Source: an uncultured Myroides sp. (lineage in GTDB: Bacteria; Bacteroidota; Bacteroidia; Flavobacteriales; Flavobacteriaceae). Taken from it: 52,250 nt of DNA. The notes below the pieces were generated by a model that ran no database searches, was not told the DNA's origin, and saw only the letters and a list, made by a program, of their open reading frames with translations. Each line of letters starts with the position of its first letter. The first letter of the stretch is position 1. Location: the NCBI GenBank assembly GCA_913777665.1, contig CAJYTF010000043.1:1-52250 (forward strand). The letters are read 5' to 3'. Positions 8,639 through 16,885 of this stretch are shown in pieces. The translations under genes were made by a program, and so were the position numbers.

Positions 8639-9986
8639 ATGCTATAAATTCAGAATCATCTTCATCATTAAAATCATTCAGAACATTTTTAGGCGAAATT
8701 CCATATTTCAACAAATGATTTGTTTGTGAAAGAATGTTTCCTCTACCATCTTTTAACTGATTCTGTGCTTTTAAATACGAATCCTGTGCTTGCTGGATCT
8801 GTTTGCCAACTTGCTCAAAACTTTTGGTAAAAAGAACCGTTTTTTCATAAATTTTTTCGGCTTGTTTTACAATTTTTTGTGCCGATTTATCTTGCTTGTC
8901 TTTATTCCATAAATCTGAAATCAATTTTAAACAAGCAATTAAATTTGTGGGGCTAATCAATAAAATGCGTTTTTTGTACGCATCATTCCACAAATTAGTA
9001 TCGGTTTGTAATGCCAGTAAATACGCAGGTTCAATAGGAATGAATAACATCGTGAAATCTAATCCGTCAATTAAATCGTTATAATTCTTCGCACTTAATT
9101 CATCAATATGCAAACGCAAAGCCTTTAAATGATTGTTCAGATAAATAGTCTGTTCTTCAGGACTGTCGGAATTACAATAAGCATCATAAGCATTCAGCGA
9201 AACTTTTGAATCTACAATTATAGAGCGGTTATTTGGTAAATCAATAATAATATCCGGACGTACATTTTTACCTTCGTTTGTAACCAAATTACTTTGCGTA
9301 CGATATTCACGATTTTTAACCAAGCCCGATTTTTGTAAGATATTCTCTAAAATAAGTTCGCCCCAATCGCCTTGTTTTTTATGGTTTGTTTTTAGTGCAT
9401 TTGCCAAATTGGTAGCTTCGGTACTAATTTTATTGGTTTGCAGCATTAATTCTTTAATGCGTTCGTCTAAAGAAAACCTAATTTTCGATTCTTTATCATA
9501 AGTTTCTTCCACTTGTTTTTTAAATCGTTCGATATTTTCACTCAAAGGCTGTAAAATGGCATCAATATTCTGTTTGTTGGCAGCAGTAAATCGTTCCGAT
9601 TTTTCTTCCAATAATTTTTGTGCGATATGTTCAAACTGCAAAGTTGTCTGCTTGTGTAAATGTTCGATTTCTGTTTTTTGAAATAATAATTTTTCTTTTA
9701 AAACACTATTTTCTGCTACAATATTCAGTTTTTCTTCTATCAGTACTTTTAAATCATTTGATAATATGTGTTGATTTTCTTTAAAAGCGATAAGTTCATT
9801 CGATAAAATTTCATTCCGAATTTTTAAATCTTGATTTAAACTTTTTTGATTTATTAACTGTTCATTTGTTTGGTTAATAGTGTTTTCAGAAGAAATTAAA
9901 TGTCGTTTTAATAGTGAATTTTTATAAAGTAAGTACAAACAAATTGCACTTAAAAGCGCACTAACGGAAATTAAAAAGCCGGTCAT
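8637..9986 (-). CDS. rmuC: DNA recombination protein RmuC
   Basis: RmuC-family protein, tied in E. coli to limiting inversions and rearrangements between repeats. The N terminus is a membrane anchor (MTGFLISVSALLSAICLYLLY), then about 130 residues of coiled coil rich in Lys, Glu and Asn, then the conserved nuclease-like RmuC domain with KKQGDWGELILENIL, RPDIIIDLPNNRSIIVDSKVS (shown in two parts) and LLISPTNLIACL. The Asp/Glu-Asp-Lys residues of the endonuclease-like fold are visible there. The ATG at 9986 is chosen, since the upstream in-frame codons precede the membrane anchor and look non-coding. It is a single gene. Confidence 0.9.
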   Translation of the reverse strand: MTGFLISVSALLSAICLYLLYKNSLLKRHLISSENTINQTNEQLINQKSLNQDLKIRNEILSNELIAFKENQHILSNDLKVLIEEKLNIVAENSVLKEKLLFQKTEIEHLHKQTTLQFEHIAQKLLEEKSERFTAANKQNIDAILQPLSENIERFKKQVEETYDKESKIRFSLDERIKELMLQTNKISTEATNLANALKTNHKKQGDWGELILENILQKSGLVKNREYRTQSNLVTNEGKNVRPDIIIDLPNNRSIIVDSKVSLNAYDAYCNSDSPEEQTIYLNNHLKALRLHIDELSAKNYNDLIDGLDFTMLFIPIEPAYLLALQTDTNLWNDAYKKRILLISPTNLIACLKLISDLWNKDKQDKSAQKIVKQAEKIYEKTVLFTKSFEQVGKQIQQAQDSYLKAQNQLKDGRGNILSQTNHLLKYGISPKNVLNDFNDEDDSEFIA

Positions 9987-10114
9987 ATTATATTTTATTG
10001 TAAAAATAAGTGAGAAAGGCGACATAATATGACGAATTTTTATTATTTTTAAAATTATAAATTGCAGATTTAGTACCAATATGCTAGTTGGTTTAAATTT
10101 TAAAAAGAAATATT

Positions 10115-10621
10115 ATGAGAAAGATTTTATTAATGGCGTCTTTATTGATTGCCGGTGGTGCTTTTGCACAAGACTACAAAAATTCAATTGGTATTCGTTT
10201 AGGATCTGGGTATTATGATGCTATCGGAGCTTCATTTAAAACATTCATTACACAGCCGGGAGCGTTGGAATTTAATTTAGCATTTAGACCTTATTCAAAT
10301 TCTTATTGGAATGGGAAACATAAATGGACCAATGTTTCACTTTCTGGAGCGTATCAACATCATTTTCCTATTGGCGATATCGAAGGTTTTAAATGGTATG
10401 TTGGTGGTGGTTTGGTTTTTGCTAACTCTTTTTCTGATCATGATGATTATTCAGGCTTAAGTGTAGGGATTTTCCCAACCGGTGGTGTAGATTATAAATT
10501 GAAAAGTGCTCCATTTGCTTTTTCTGTAGATTTACGCCCAACTGCTCATATTACAGAAGGAATAAATCACCATCACGGTTTTTTCTTTAACGGCGGAGTA
10601 ACAGCACGTTATACATTTTAA
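10115..10621 (+). CDS. Small outer-membrane beta-barrel protein
   Basis: A signal peptide (MRKILLMASLLIAGGAFAQ, cleavage after AFAQ) is followed by about 150 residues of alternating hydrophobic and polar strands with many Gly, Tyr and Trp, ending in the aromatic TARYTF typical of outer-membrane barrels. It resembles the opacity/OmpW-size barrels of Bacteroidota but I cannot name a family. It is a single gene between rmuC (divergent) and a strong terminator. Several His residues cluster near the end (ITEGINHHHGFF). Confidence 0.7.
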   Translation: MRKILLMASLLIAGGAFAQDYKNSIGIRLGSGYYDAIGASFKTFITQPGALEFNLAFRPYSNSYWNGKHKWTNVSLSGAYQHHFPIGDIEGFKWYVGGGLVFANSFSDHDDYSGLSVGIFPTGGVDYKLKSAPFAFSVDLRPTAHITEGINHHHGFFFNGGVTARYTF

Positions 10622-10641
10622 TTTTAGATAAAAAAGAGACA

Positions 10642-10680
10642 AAAACAAGCGTAATTTTAAACAATTACGCTTGTTTTATT
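10642..10680 (+). terminator. Terminator of the outer-membrane protein gene
   Basis: Fifteen-base arms AAAACAAGCGTAATT (10642-10656) / AATTACGCTTGTTTT (10663-10677) with a six-base loop. Confidence 0.93.
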
Positions 10681-10751
10681 TAGGCTGATTTATTTTTAAC
10701 AAAAATATTTGGTAATAGCTTTATTTTTTATATATTTCGAAAAAATAAGCT

Positions 10752-11138
10752 ATGAAAACAAAATTTGATATAGAGTATCCTATAACTGCCTCGCCGCAGT
10801 TATTGTACCAGTATATTTCAACACCTTCTGGGCTAACAGAATGGTTTGCCGATAATGTAAATTCGCGCGGAGAATTTTTTACCTTTATTTGGGGCGATAG
10901 TGAAGAAAAAGCAAAATTAGTGACTAAAAAGACCGATGAAAAAGTAAAATTCCGTTGGTTGGAAGAAGACGAAGAAGAAACCGACTATTTTTTTGAATTA
11001 AGAATTGTTTTGGACGAACTTACAAAAGACGTAACCTTAATGGTGACCGATTTTGCTGAGGACAGCGAAATAAAAGATCAAACGCAATTGTGGGACAACC
11101 AAATTGCCGATTTAAAAAAAGTGTTAGGGTCTGCATAA
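10752..11138 (+). CDS. START-like domain protein (AHA1-like)
   Basis: A 128-residue cytoplasmic protein of the START/AHSA1-like fold. KFDIEYPITASPQLLYQYIS and GLTEWFADNV are the usual N-terminal signature; the centre is very acidic (WLEEDEEETDYFF). The family is widespread and strongly conserved in Bacteroidota, and its role is unknown. It is probably monocistronic: TATATTTC lies upstream as a near-consensus -7, and a hairpin with a T run follows its stop. The class IV aminotransferase starts directly after that hairpin. Confidence 0.8.
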   Translation: MKTKFDIEYPITASPQLLYQYISTPSGLTEWFADNVNSRGEFFTFIWGDSEEKAKLVTKKTDEKVKFRWLEEDEEETDYFFELRIVLDELTKDVTLMVTDFAEDSEIKDQTQLWDNQIADLKKVLGSA

Positions 11139-11147
11139 TTAAAGCCT

Positions 11148-11180
11148 TATATTTGCTCTGAAAATTTCAGAGCTTTTTTT
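11148..11180 (+). promoter_or_regulatory. Promoter -7 box abutting a terminator hairpin, before the aminotransferase gene
   Basis: TATATTTG (11148-11155) is a perfect -7 box. It shares its last G with the stem GCTCTGA...TCAGAGC (11155-11173), which is followed by T7 (11174-11180). The hairpin must end the START-like transcript, while the box drives the next gene, whose ATG comes directly after the T run at 11181. TTA lies 21 bases before the box. Confidence 0.6.
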
Positions 11181-12017
11181 ATGATTAATTTTAATGGAAA
11201 TTTAGTAGCACAGTCAAACGAAAATATTGAACAAAATAGAGGCTTTTTATACGCCGATGCCGTTTTTGAAACATTGAAGGTTTTAGACGGAAAAGTACTT
11301 TTTTTAGAAGATCATTATTTTAGGCTGATGGCATCTATGCGTATTTTACGCATGGAGATTCCGCTTGAATTTACGTTGGAATATCTTGAAAGCGAGATTT
11401 TAAAAACCATTAATGCATTAAATCTAACCAATGCACGTGTACGTTTAACCGTATTTAGAAGTGGAGAGGGCAGATACCTGCCTGAACAAAGAACCGTGAG
11501 TTTTGTAATTGTTGCAGAATCTACAGGTGCAGTTTATGTGAATACTGCAGATAAATACGAAGTTGAACTTTTTAAAGATTTCCATGTATCTAAGCATTTG
11601 TTAAGCACCTTGAAAACTACAAGTTGTTTAATAAATATTACTGCCAGCATTTTTGCTCAAGAAAATGGTTACGAAAACTGTTTGCTGATTAACGATGAAA
11701 AAAATATTATTGAAGCGATTAACGGAAACATCTTTGTAATAAAAGATAATGTTATTAGTACACCACCAATTGCAGATGGCTGTAAAAATGGAATAATTAG
11801 AAAGAAATTAATTGAGATTATAAATAAAACGGATAATCTATCATTTGAAGAACGTTCAATTTCACCTTTTGAATTACAGAAAGCAGATGAAATCTTTATA
11901 ACCAATATTGCTGTCGGAATTCAATCAATTACGCAATATCGCAAGAAAATGTTCGCGAATACAATCGCAAATAGTTTACTGATGAAACTGAACGCTCAGA
12001 TAAAATTTAATTCATAA
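11181..12017 (+). CDS. PLP-dependent aminotransferase class IV (PabC/IlvE-like)
   Basis: Fold-type IV PLP enzyme: 4-amino-4-deoxychorismate lyase or branched-chain/D-amino acid aminotransferase type. The family signs are NRGFLYADAVFETLKV at the N terminus, FLEDHYFRLMASMRIL, the PLP lysine in HLLSTLKTTSCL, the NDEKNIIEA loop and DEIFITNIAVGIQSI near the end. The 278-residue length favours PabC-like members, but the substrate is not resolved. Its last 11 bases overlap the convergent yqgE gene, so neither stop is separated by a terminator. Confidence 0.8.
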   Translation: MINFNGNLVAQSNENIEQNRGFLYADAVFETLKVLDGKVLFLEDHYFRLMASMRILRMEIPLEFTLEYLESEILKTINALNLTNARVRLTVFRSGEGRYLPEQRTVSFVIVAESTGAVYVNTADKYEVELFKDFHVSKHLLSTLKTTSCLINITASIFAQENGYENCLLINDEKNIIEAINGNIFVIKDNVISTPPIADGCKNGIIRKKLIEIINKTDNLSFEERSISPFELQKADEIFITNIAVGIQSITQYRKKMFANTIANSLLMKLNAQIKFNS

Positions 12018-12567
12018 CGGGATCTTCAGGTGCATTTGCCCAAATAATAAATTCGTCCCCAAGATCAATCATTAACTCTTTCCATAATTTGGAAGGAGTT
12101 TTTTCTAATAAATGATCACCAAACTGATTTTCAATACAGGTCCATGCTTTTTGATTAATCTCGTCTAAAAGTTGGTTTTCTTCCCAACCGCTGTATCCCA
12201 AAAAAAAGCGAATATCTGTTTGTGCAACTTTATTGCTTTTTAAAAGATCAAACAAAGCTTCATAATCGCCACCCCAAAAAATACCATCTTTAATTTCGAT
12301 ACTGTTCGGAATGAGCGAAGGAATGGTGTGCAAAAAATACAGATTGTCTTGCTCCACCGGACCACCGTTGTAAATTCTGAAATTGGTATGTGCTTCTGGA
12401 ATGATGTCTTGTAGCGACAAATTTAAAGGCTTATTCAAGATAAAACCTACACTTCCTTTGGCGTTGTGTTCAGCTAATAGTAAAACCGTTCTACTAAAAA
12501 CCGCATCTAATAAAATCGAAGAATCCGATATTAATAGCTTTCCTTTAGTGGGTGTTAGCTGTTTCAT
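12007..12567 (-). CDS. yqgE: YqgE/AlgH family protein (UPF0301)
   Basis: A 186-residue conserved protein of unknown function. The hallmark segments are KGKLLISDSSILLDAVFSRT, VLLLAEHNAKGSVGFILNKP, YNGGPVEQDNLYFLH and FLGYSGWEENQLLDEI. AlgH was first named for alginate regulation in Pseudomonas, but a general role is not settled. It lies downstream of HU on the same strand, past the HU terminator, and upstream of no other gene. It overlaps the aminotransferase gene tail-to-tail by 11 bases. Confidence 0.9.
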   Translation of the reverse strand: MKQLTPTKGKLLISDSSILLDAVFSRTVLLLAEHNAKGSVGFILNKPLNLSLQDIIPEAHTNFRIYNGGPVEQDNLYFLHTIPSLIPNSIEIKDGIFWGGDYEALFDLLKSNKVAQTDIRFFLGYSGWEENQLLDEINQKAWTCIENQFGDHLLEKTPSKLWKELMIDLGDEFIIWANAPEDPVMN

Positions 12568-12601
12568 AAAAATTTTTATTTAAAAATAAATAAAAAAATA
12601 A

Positions 12602-12628
12602 AAAAAACCACGCTTTGCAGGTGGTTTT
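12602..12628 (-). terminator. Terminator of the HU gene
   Basis: AAAAACCAC (12602-12610) pairs with GTGGTTTTT (12620-12628); read on the minus strand it ends in a T run. It lies 20 bases after the HU stop. Confidence 0.85.
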
Positions 12629-12648
12629 TCATTATTTGTAAAAGAAAA

Positions 12649-12954
12649 TTATTTTTTCTTTTTAGCTGCAGCTTTAACCGGTGTGTTAACAGCACCATCT
12701 AAATCAGCACCCGCTTTAAATTTAACTACTTTTTTAGCAGCAATTTTAATAGATTTTCCAGTTTGTGGATTTCTTCCTTCTCTTTCTGCTCTTTCAGAAA
12801 TAGACCATGATCCGAAACCAACTAAAGAAATTTTGTCTCCTTTTGTTAAAGTTTCACCTACATTTTTTAAAAATGATTCTAATGCTGATTTAGCAGCTGC
12901 TTTTGTGATTCCTGCATCTTCCGCAATTGCGTCGATTAATTGTGTTTTGTTCAT
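12649..12954 (-). CDS. hup: HU-family DNA-binding protein
   Basis: Histone-like dimeric DNA-bending protein of the nucleoid. The sequence opens MNKTQLIDAIAEDAGITKAA, carries the signature GFGSWSISERAEREGRNPQT with the beta-arm RNPQTGK, and reads on to KVVKFKAG. The C-terminal tail (VKAAAKKKK) is Lys-rich, an extra DNA contact seen in Bacteroidota HU proteins. At 101 residues it is slightly longer than E. coli HU owing to this tail. It has a textbook promoter and its own terminator, fitting a highly expressed single gene. Confidence 0.95.
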   Translation of the reverse strand: MNKTQLIDAIAEDAGITKAAAKSALESFLKNVGETLTKGDKISLVGFGSWSISERAEREGRNPQTGKSIKIAAKKVVKFKAGADLDGAVNTPVKAAAKKKK

Positions 12955-12989
12955 AATAATTTTTTTAATTGAGTTAATCTTAACATATA

Positions 12990-13019
12990 CAAATTTAAAA
13001 GTTAAATTGATTTACACAA
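12990..13019 (-). promoter_or_regulatory. Textbook promoter of the HU gene
   Basis: On the minus strand TTG (13019-13017), a 19-base spacer and TAAATTTG (12997-12990) match the Bacteroidota consensus exactly. The leader to the ATG is about 30 bases and AT-only in most of its length. Confidence 0.85.
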
Positions 13020-13071
13020 CTTTTTTTTGTGAAAAAGTGCGAAAAATAGCAAAAAAAAGCTACTAAAATGG

Positions 13072-14016
13072 CTAATTACAGCTTGCGCTGTCAGAAAATT
13101 GCATTCCGTTAAGCAATTCTGCGGTCTTCATTTTCTTTTTTCCGGGGAATTGTAACGACAAAATTTCGATAAATCCATCGTTTGTTGCAATACGAATGGT
13201 CTTTTTTGATGCGATAAATTTGCCAGGTTTAAAATCGTGTTCTTCTATAATATAAGTAACATCGTGAATTTTAATATTGTAATCGTTTCCGTTATCGCTT
13301 AAAATAGTATAAGCAGACGGATAAGGATTTAACCCACGAATTAAATTGTAAACCTCTTTACTTGATTTATTGAAATCGATTTTACAGTTCTCACGGTTTA
13401 ATTTATAAGCCGTTTTTGTTTCTTCGGCAGGTTGAATAGTTGTTTTAACCTGATTGTTTTCAATTAACTTTAATGTTTCAACAACTGTTTCTGCACCTAA
13501 AAGCATCAAACGGTCATGTAATTCACCTGCAGTTTCTTCTTCGGATATATTTGTTTCGTTCTTTAAAATAATGGCTCCTGTATCAATTTTTTCATCAATA
13601 AAAAAGGTCGATACACCTGTTTTTTCTTCTCCGTTAATAATAGCCCAGTTAATTGGTGCAGCACCACGATAATCGGGTAATAAAGACGCATGCAGGTTAA
13701 ATGTACCTAATTTTGGCATTTGCCAAACGGCTTTTGGCAACATTCTAAAAGCGACAACAATTTGCAGGTTAGCGTTTAATGCTGCTAATTCTGCCAAAAA
13801 ATCTTCTGATTTTAAATTGGTTGGCTGTAAAACTTTCAGGTTGTTTTCTTCTGCATAAACTTTAACTGCAGACTGGTTTAACTTTTGTCCGCGACCAGCT
13901 GGTTTATCCGGAGCTGTTACAACTGCAGCAACTTCGTAGTTATTCTTTAAAATAGTATCTAAAATTCCCACCGCAAAATCGGGTGTTCCCATAAAAACAA
14001 TTCGTAATTTTTCCAT
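13072..14016 (-). CDS. fmt: Methionyl-tRNA formyltransferase
   Basis: Formylates the initiator Met-tRNA using 10-formyl-tetrahydrofolate. The N-terminal domain shows RIVFMGTPDFAVGIL, the folate-site NLHASLLPDYRGAAPINWAI with catalytic Asn and His, and the Asp in GVSTFFIDEKIDTGAII. The C-terminal beta-barrel (tRNA binding) follows to the end. Length of 314 is normal. Its ATG shares a base with the recQ stop (TAATG), so translation is probably coupled. A deformylase is not in the window. Confidence 0.95.
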   Translation of the reverse strand: MEKLRIVFMGTPDFAVGILDTILKNNYEVAAVVTAPDKPAGRGQKLNQSAVKVYAEENNLKVLQPTNLKSEDFLAELAALNANLQIVVAFRMLPKAVWQMPKLGTFNLHASLLPDYRGAAPINWAIINGEEKTGVSTFFIDEKIDTGAIILKNETNISEEETAGELHDRLMLLGAETVVETLKLIENNQVKTTIQPAEETKTAYKLNRENCKIDFNKSSKEVYNLIRGLNPYPSAYTILSDNGNDYNIKIHDVTYIIEEHDFKPGKFIASKKTIRIATNDGFIEILSLQFPGKKKMKTAELLNGMQFSDSASCN

Positions 14017-15914
14017 TATAATTTTATGTATGTGGCATTTTTGTACAGATATTCGCCTTCTTCGACTAATTCTTTTAATGCCTGTGCTAAATAATTTGAT
14101 TTATGAATATAGATCGACTTTAAATCTGCCAATTCAAAAATATGATCTTTCGGATAATTTTTAAGTTCCGTTTTTATTTCGTCGACTAAATTGCTGATGT
14201 TCTTTGAATTTTTATTTTGAATACAAGTAGAACATTTACCACATTCGTCGTTATAATCTTCATCGAAATAATTTAAAAGGATTTTATTTTTACAAACAGT
14301 TGTGTTAGTAACATATTGCAACATCGTTTTAAATTGCTGATCTTTTATGGCATTAAACTGTGTTAGATTTTTTGCAACGCGGTTAATGGTAATATCGTCT
14401 TCGCGTACTTCGGTTAAAATAACGTTGGTGTCGTTTGGAGCCTGTGTAAACGTGCAAAATCCTTTTAAAACCCAAGATTCTATGGTTTCGATAATCTTTT
14501 GATTGGGCATTTTTGTATGTTTCGATAAAACATCAATGTCAATAGCCGTATCGCCGTCTTGAATGCCGCGGTAATGATGCAAAATGCTTAAAAACAAAAT
14601 TTCTTCTAACGAATGATTGCTGAAATATGCAATGGCATCGGTTGAATTTATTAAGAAATGAATGTAGTTTTTGTATTTAAATGCTTGTTCGAAACTTAAA
14701 ACCGACTGTCGATCTAAAAATTCAAACGCATGAAAAGTTTTGCTTACCGGTAAATTGTATTTCTGACAAAAATCTTTAAAATTAAAACGAATCGTTTCAT
14801 TAAAACCTTCGCCATAAGCAATTTGAAAATGATTTACGAAACGTTTATACACCATTTTTACAAAATCGATTTCCAGATTGTTCAGCTCGTGAAAACCTTT
14901 TGCCTGATGAATGCTGTTTGAACTCAACAATAAGGTTGCAAAAGCCTTTTCGCCATCGCGACCAGCACGACCGGCTTCCTGATAATAACTTTCCAAATTG
15001 TCGGGAATATGCAAGTGAATAACGTTGCGAACATTCGGTTTGTCAATTCCCATTCCAAACGCGTTGGTGGCTACCATAACCAAAACGGTTTCGTTAAGCC
15101 AATCGTTTAGTTTTTGTTTTTTCGATTTAAAATCCAACCCACCGTGAAAAAAATCGGCAGAAATTCCGTACGATTTTAAGTTTTGCGCCACTTCAATGGT
15201 AGCTTTTCTGCTTTTTACATAGATAATTGCAGGCGATGGATTTTTTTTAAGGATTTGAAACAACAATTCTTCCGAATTTTCCTGCTGATATACGCCGTAA
15301 TACAATTCGTTTCGTAAAAAGGTCTTTTTAAAAACTTTTGGATTTTTAAGTTGAAGGATATTTATGATATCTTCTTGAACTCGGTTGTTTGCCGATGCCG
15401 TAAGTGCGATAAACGGAATATTTGGCAACCATTCTTTTAACTTGCCGATTTCTAAATAAGCCGGACGAAAATCGTGTCCCCATTGCGATATGCAGTGCGC
15501 TTCATCAATAGCAACTAAATTTATAGGTAACTGAATGATTCTGCTTAAAATCCATTCATTTTTTAAACGTTCGGGAGCAATGTACAAGAATTTGTAGTTT
15601 CCGTAGAGCGAATTATCTAACAGATTCGAAATTTTTTCTGTTGATAAATTTCCCGATATGGATAAAGCCTTAATGTTTCGATCTTTTAGCTGGTTAATCT
15701 GATCTTCAATCAACGCAATTAAAGGTGAAATTACCAGACAAATTCCGTCGGTCATTAAAGCAGGTATCTGAAAGCAAATACTTTTTCCGCCACCAGTTGG
15801 CAGCAAAGCAAGGGTATCGTTTCCCTGAAAAACAGATTCTATTATTTCTTCCTGTGGAAATCTAAAAGAATCATAACCCCAATGTTTTTTTAAAATATGT
15901 AAAGCTTCAAACAA
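14016..15914 (-). CDS. recQ: RecQ family ATP-dependent DNA helicase
   Basis: 3'-5' DNA helicase of recombination and repair. Motif I is LLPTGGGKSICFQIPA, motif II DEAHCISQWGHDFRPAY, motif VI GRAGRDGE. The aromatic-rich loop is complete. A zinc site is present near the C terminus with four Cys (CKNKILL...ECGKCSTC). It is 632 residues. No canonical HRDC domain is seen, and about 200 residues lie between the helicase core and the zinc site, unlike E. coli RecQ where zinc follows directly. It ends in a short winged-helix-like tail (KSNYLAQALKELVEEGEYLY). Operon: NadR-like ATPase, recQ, fmt. Confidence 0.9.
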   Translation of the reverse strand: MFEALHILKKHWGYDSFRFPQEEIIESVFQGNDTLALLPTGGGKSICFQIPALMTDGICLVISPLIALIEDQINQLKDRNIKALSISGNLSTEKISNLLDNSLYGNYKFLYIAPERLKNEWILSRIIQLPINLVAIDEAHCISQWGHDFRPAYLEIGKLKEWLPNIPFIALTASANNRVQEDIINILQLKNPKVFKKTFLRNELYYGVYQQENSEELLFQILKKNPSPAIIYVKSRKATIEVAQNLKSYGISADFFHGGLDFKSKKQKLNDWLNETVLVMVATNAFGMGIDKPNVRNVIHLHIPDNLESYYQEAGRAGRDGEKAFATLLLSSNSIHQAKGFHELNNLEIDFVKMVYKRFVNHFQIAYGEGFNETIRFNFKDFCQKYNLPVSKTFHAFEFLDRQSVLSFEQAFKYKNYIHFLINSTDAIAYFSNHSLEEILFLSILHHYRGIQDGDTAIDIDVLSKHTKMPNQKIIETIESWVLKGFCTFTQAPNDTNVILTEVREDDITINRVAKNLTQFNAIKDQQFKTMLQYVTNTTVCKNKILLNYFDEDYNDECGKCSTCIQNKNSKNISNLVDEIKTELKNYPKDHIFELADLKSIYIHKSNYLAQALKELVEEGEYLYKNATYIKL

Positions 15915-15948
15915 AATGCGGTGTTTTTTCTTTAAAAATAAAGAAAAA

Positions 15949-16482
15949 TTATAAATTATTCAATATAAAAGTAATTCTTGTATCCAAATTGGCTTTTGGC
16001 ACTTCGGTTAGCTGGTAACCGTAACTTTCGTAGGTTTCTACCAAATGATTGTGGATCAGTTTTGCCTGTTCAAAATTCTCGTAACGCTCATTATCGCTCA
16101 CATAAATATCTTCCCAAGGCGGCAGTATAAAAATTTTGGTGTAGCGGTGGTTTTTGCAGGCATCATCAAAAGCAGGTGGGTAGGCATCGCCAATATAATG
16201 CATATATGCCAAAACATCTGGAATGCCACGGTCTATAAAAACACAGGTTGTATCTTCTTTTACCGCATTGTTAAACTGATCTATACGGCCTTTTAAAAGT
16301 AATTCGCTAAACAAAAGCGGTTCTTTTAAAAACAATTGGTCAATGCCTGCTTTTTGTGCTTCTAAAGTAACCTGACGAGAAATTTCGGGATAACAAACGT
16401 ATCCTTTTGCGGTAAGTGCGTTAATAATTGATGTTTTCCCAGAACCGGGACCGCCAATAAGTAAAATAGTTTTAGTATCCAC
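15949..16482 (-). CDS. AAA_28/NadR-like P-loop ATPase
   Basis: A 177-residue P-loop protein of the AAA_28 type, related to the kinase domain of NadR. Walker A is GGPGSGKTSIINAL. FIDRGIPDVLAYMHYIG is the DRG segment of this family, and IFILPPWEDIYVSDNERYEN is the lid-like region seen in nucleotide kinases. It starts with GTG. The substrate is unknown. It leads the operon ahead of recQ (34 bases) and fmt, with a good promoter before it. A link between its reaction and RecQ or Fmt cannot be inferred. Confidence 0.8.
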   Translation of the reverse strand: MDTKTILLIGGPGSGKTSIINALTAKGYVCYPEISRQVTLEAQKAGIDQLFLKEPLLFSELLLKGRIDQFNNAVKEDTTCVFIDRGIPDVLAYMHYIGDAYPPAFDDACKNHRYTKIFILPPWEDIYVSDNERYENFEQAKLIHNHLVETYESYGYQLTEVPKANLDTRITFILNNL

Positions 16483-16499
16483 CTTAAAAAATCAAAGAG

Positions 16500-16530
16500 C
16501 AAATTTACACAGAAAAATTAAATTGTTCAA
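16500..16530 (-). promoter_or_regulatory. Promoter of the ATPase-recQ-fmt operon
   Basis: On the minus strand TTG (16530-16528), a 20-base spacer and TAAATTTG (16507-16500) match the consensus. The start codon GTG at 16482 lies 17 bases after the box. Confidence 0.75.
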
Positions 16531-16567
16531 TTAAAACGGATATTAGTATATTTACCTTAATCTAATG

Positions 16568-16575
16568 TATATTTG
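16568..16575 (+). promoter_or_regulatory. Promoter -7 box of the DUF493-DUF4290-murA operon
   Basis: TATATTTG matches TAnnTTTG exactly, 16 bases before the ATG at 16592. TTA is found 22 bases upstream. The divergent ATPase promoter lies about 40 bases to the left, so the two units share a 109-base regulatory region. Confidence 0.7.
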
Positions 16576-16591
16576 TAGATAATTTTATTTT

Positions 16592-16879
16592 ATGGACAAG
16601 AAAACCGAAGAATTCTATACACGCCTTAAAACCGAGTTAGAAAATACAACCGAAAAGTGGCCTGCAGAATATCTATATAAATTTATTGTTCCTGCCAGTG
16701 AAGAGAAAATTGCTTTAATTGAAAAAGCTTTTAATGATATGGGAGCAGTGATTACAACAAATAAATCTAAAAACGGAAACTATTCAAGTGTATCAATAAA
16801 CGTGGTGATGCCAAGTGCTGATGCTATTATTGAGAAATACAAAGAAGTTTCAACTATAGAAGGAATAATTTCCTTATAA
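16592..16879 (+). CDS. DUF493 (YbeD-like) family protein
   Basis: A 95-residue ACT-like small protein. WPAEYLYKFIVPASEEKIAL, TTNKSKNGNYSSVSINVVM and the terminal regulatory-type fold match DUF493/YbeD. E. coli YbeD lies by the lipoate genes, but here the partner genes differ. It is first in an operon with DUF4290 (6-base gap) and murA. The function is unknown. Confidence 0.8.
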   Translation: MDKKTEEFYTRLKTELENTTEKWPAEYLYKFIVPASEEKIALIEKAFNDMGAVITTNKSKNGNYSSVSINVVMPSADAIIEKYKEVSTIEGIISL

Positions 16880-16885
16880 TTTTTT

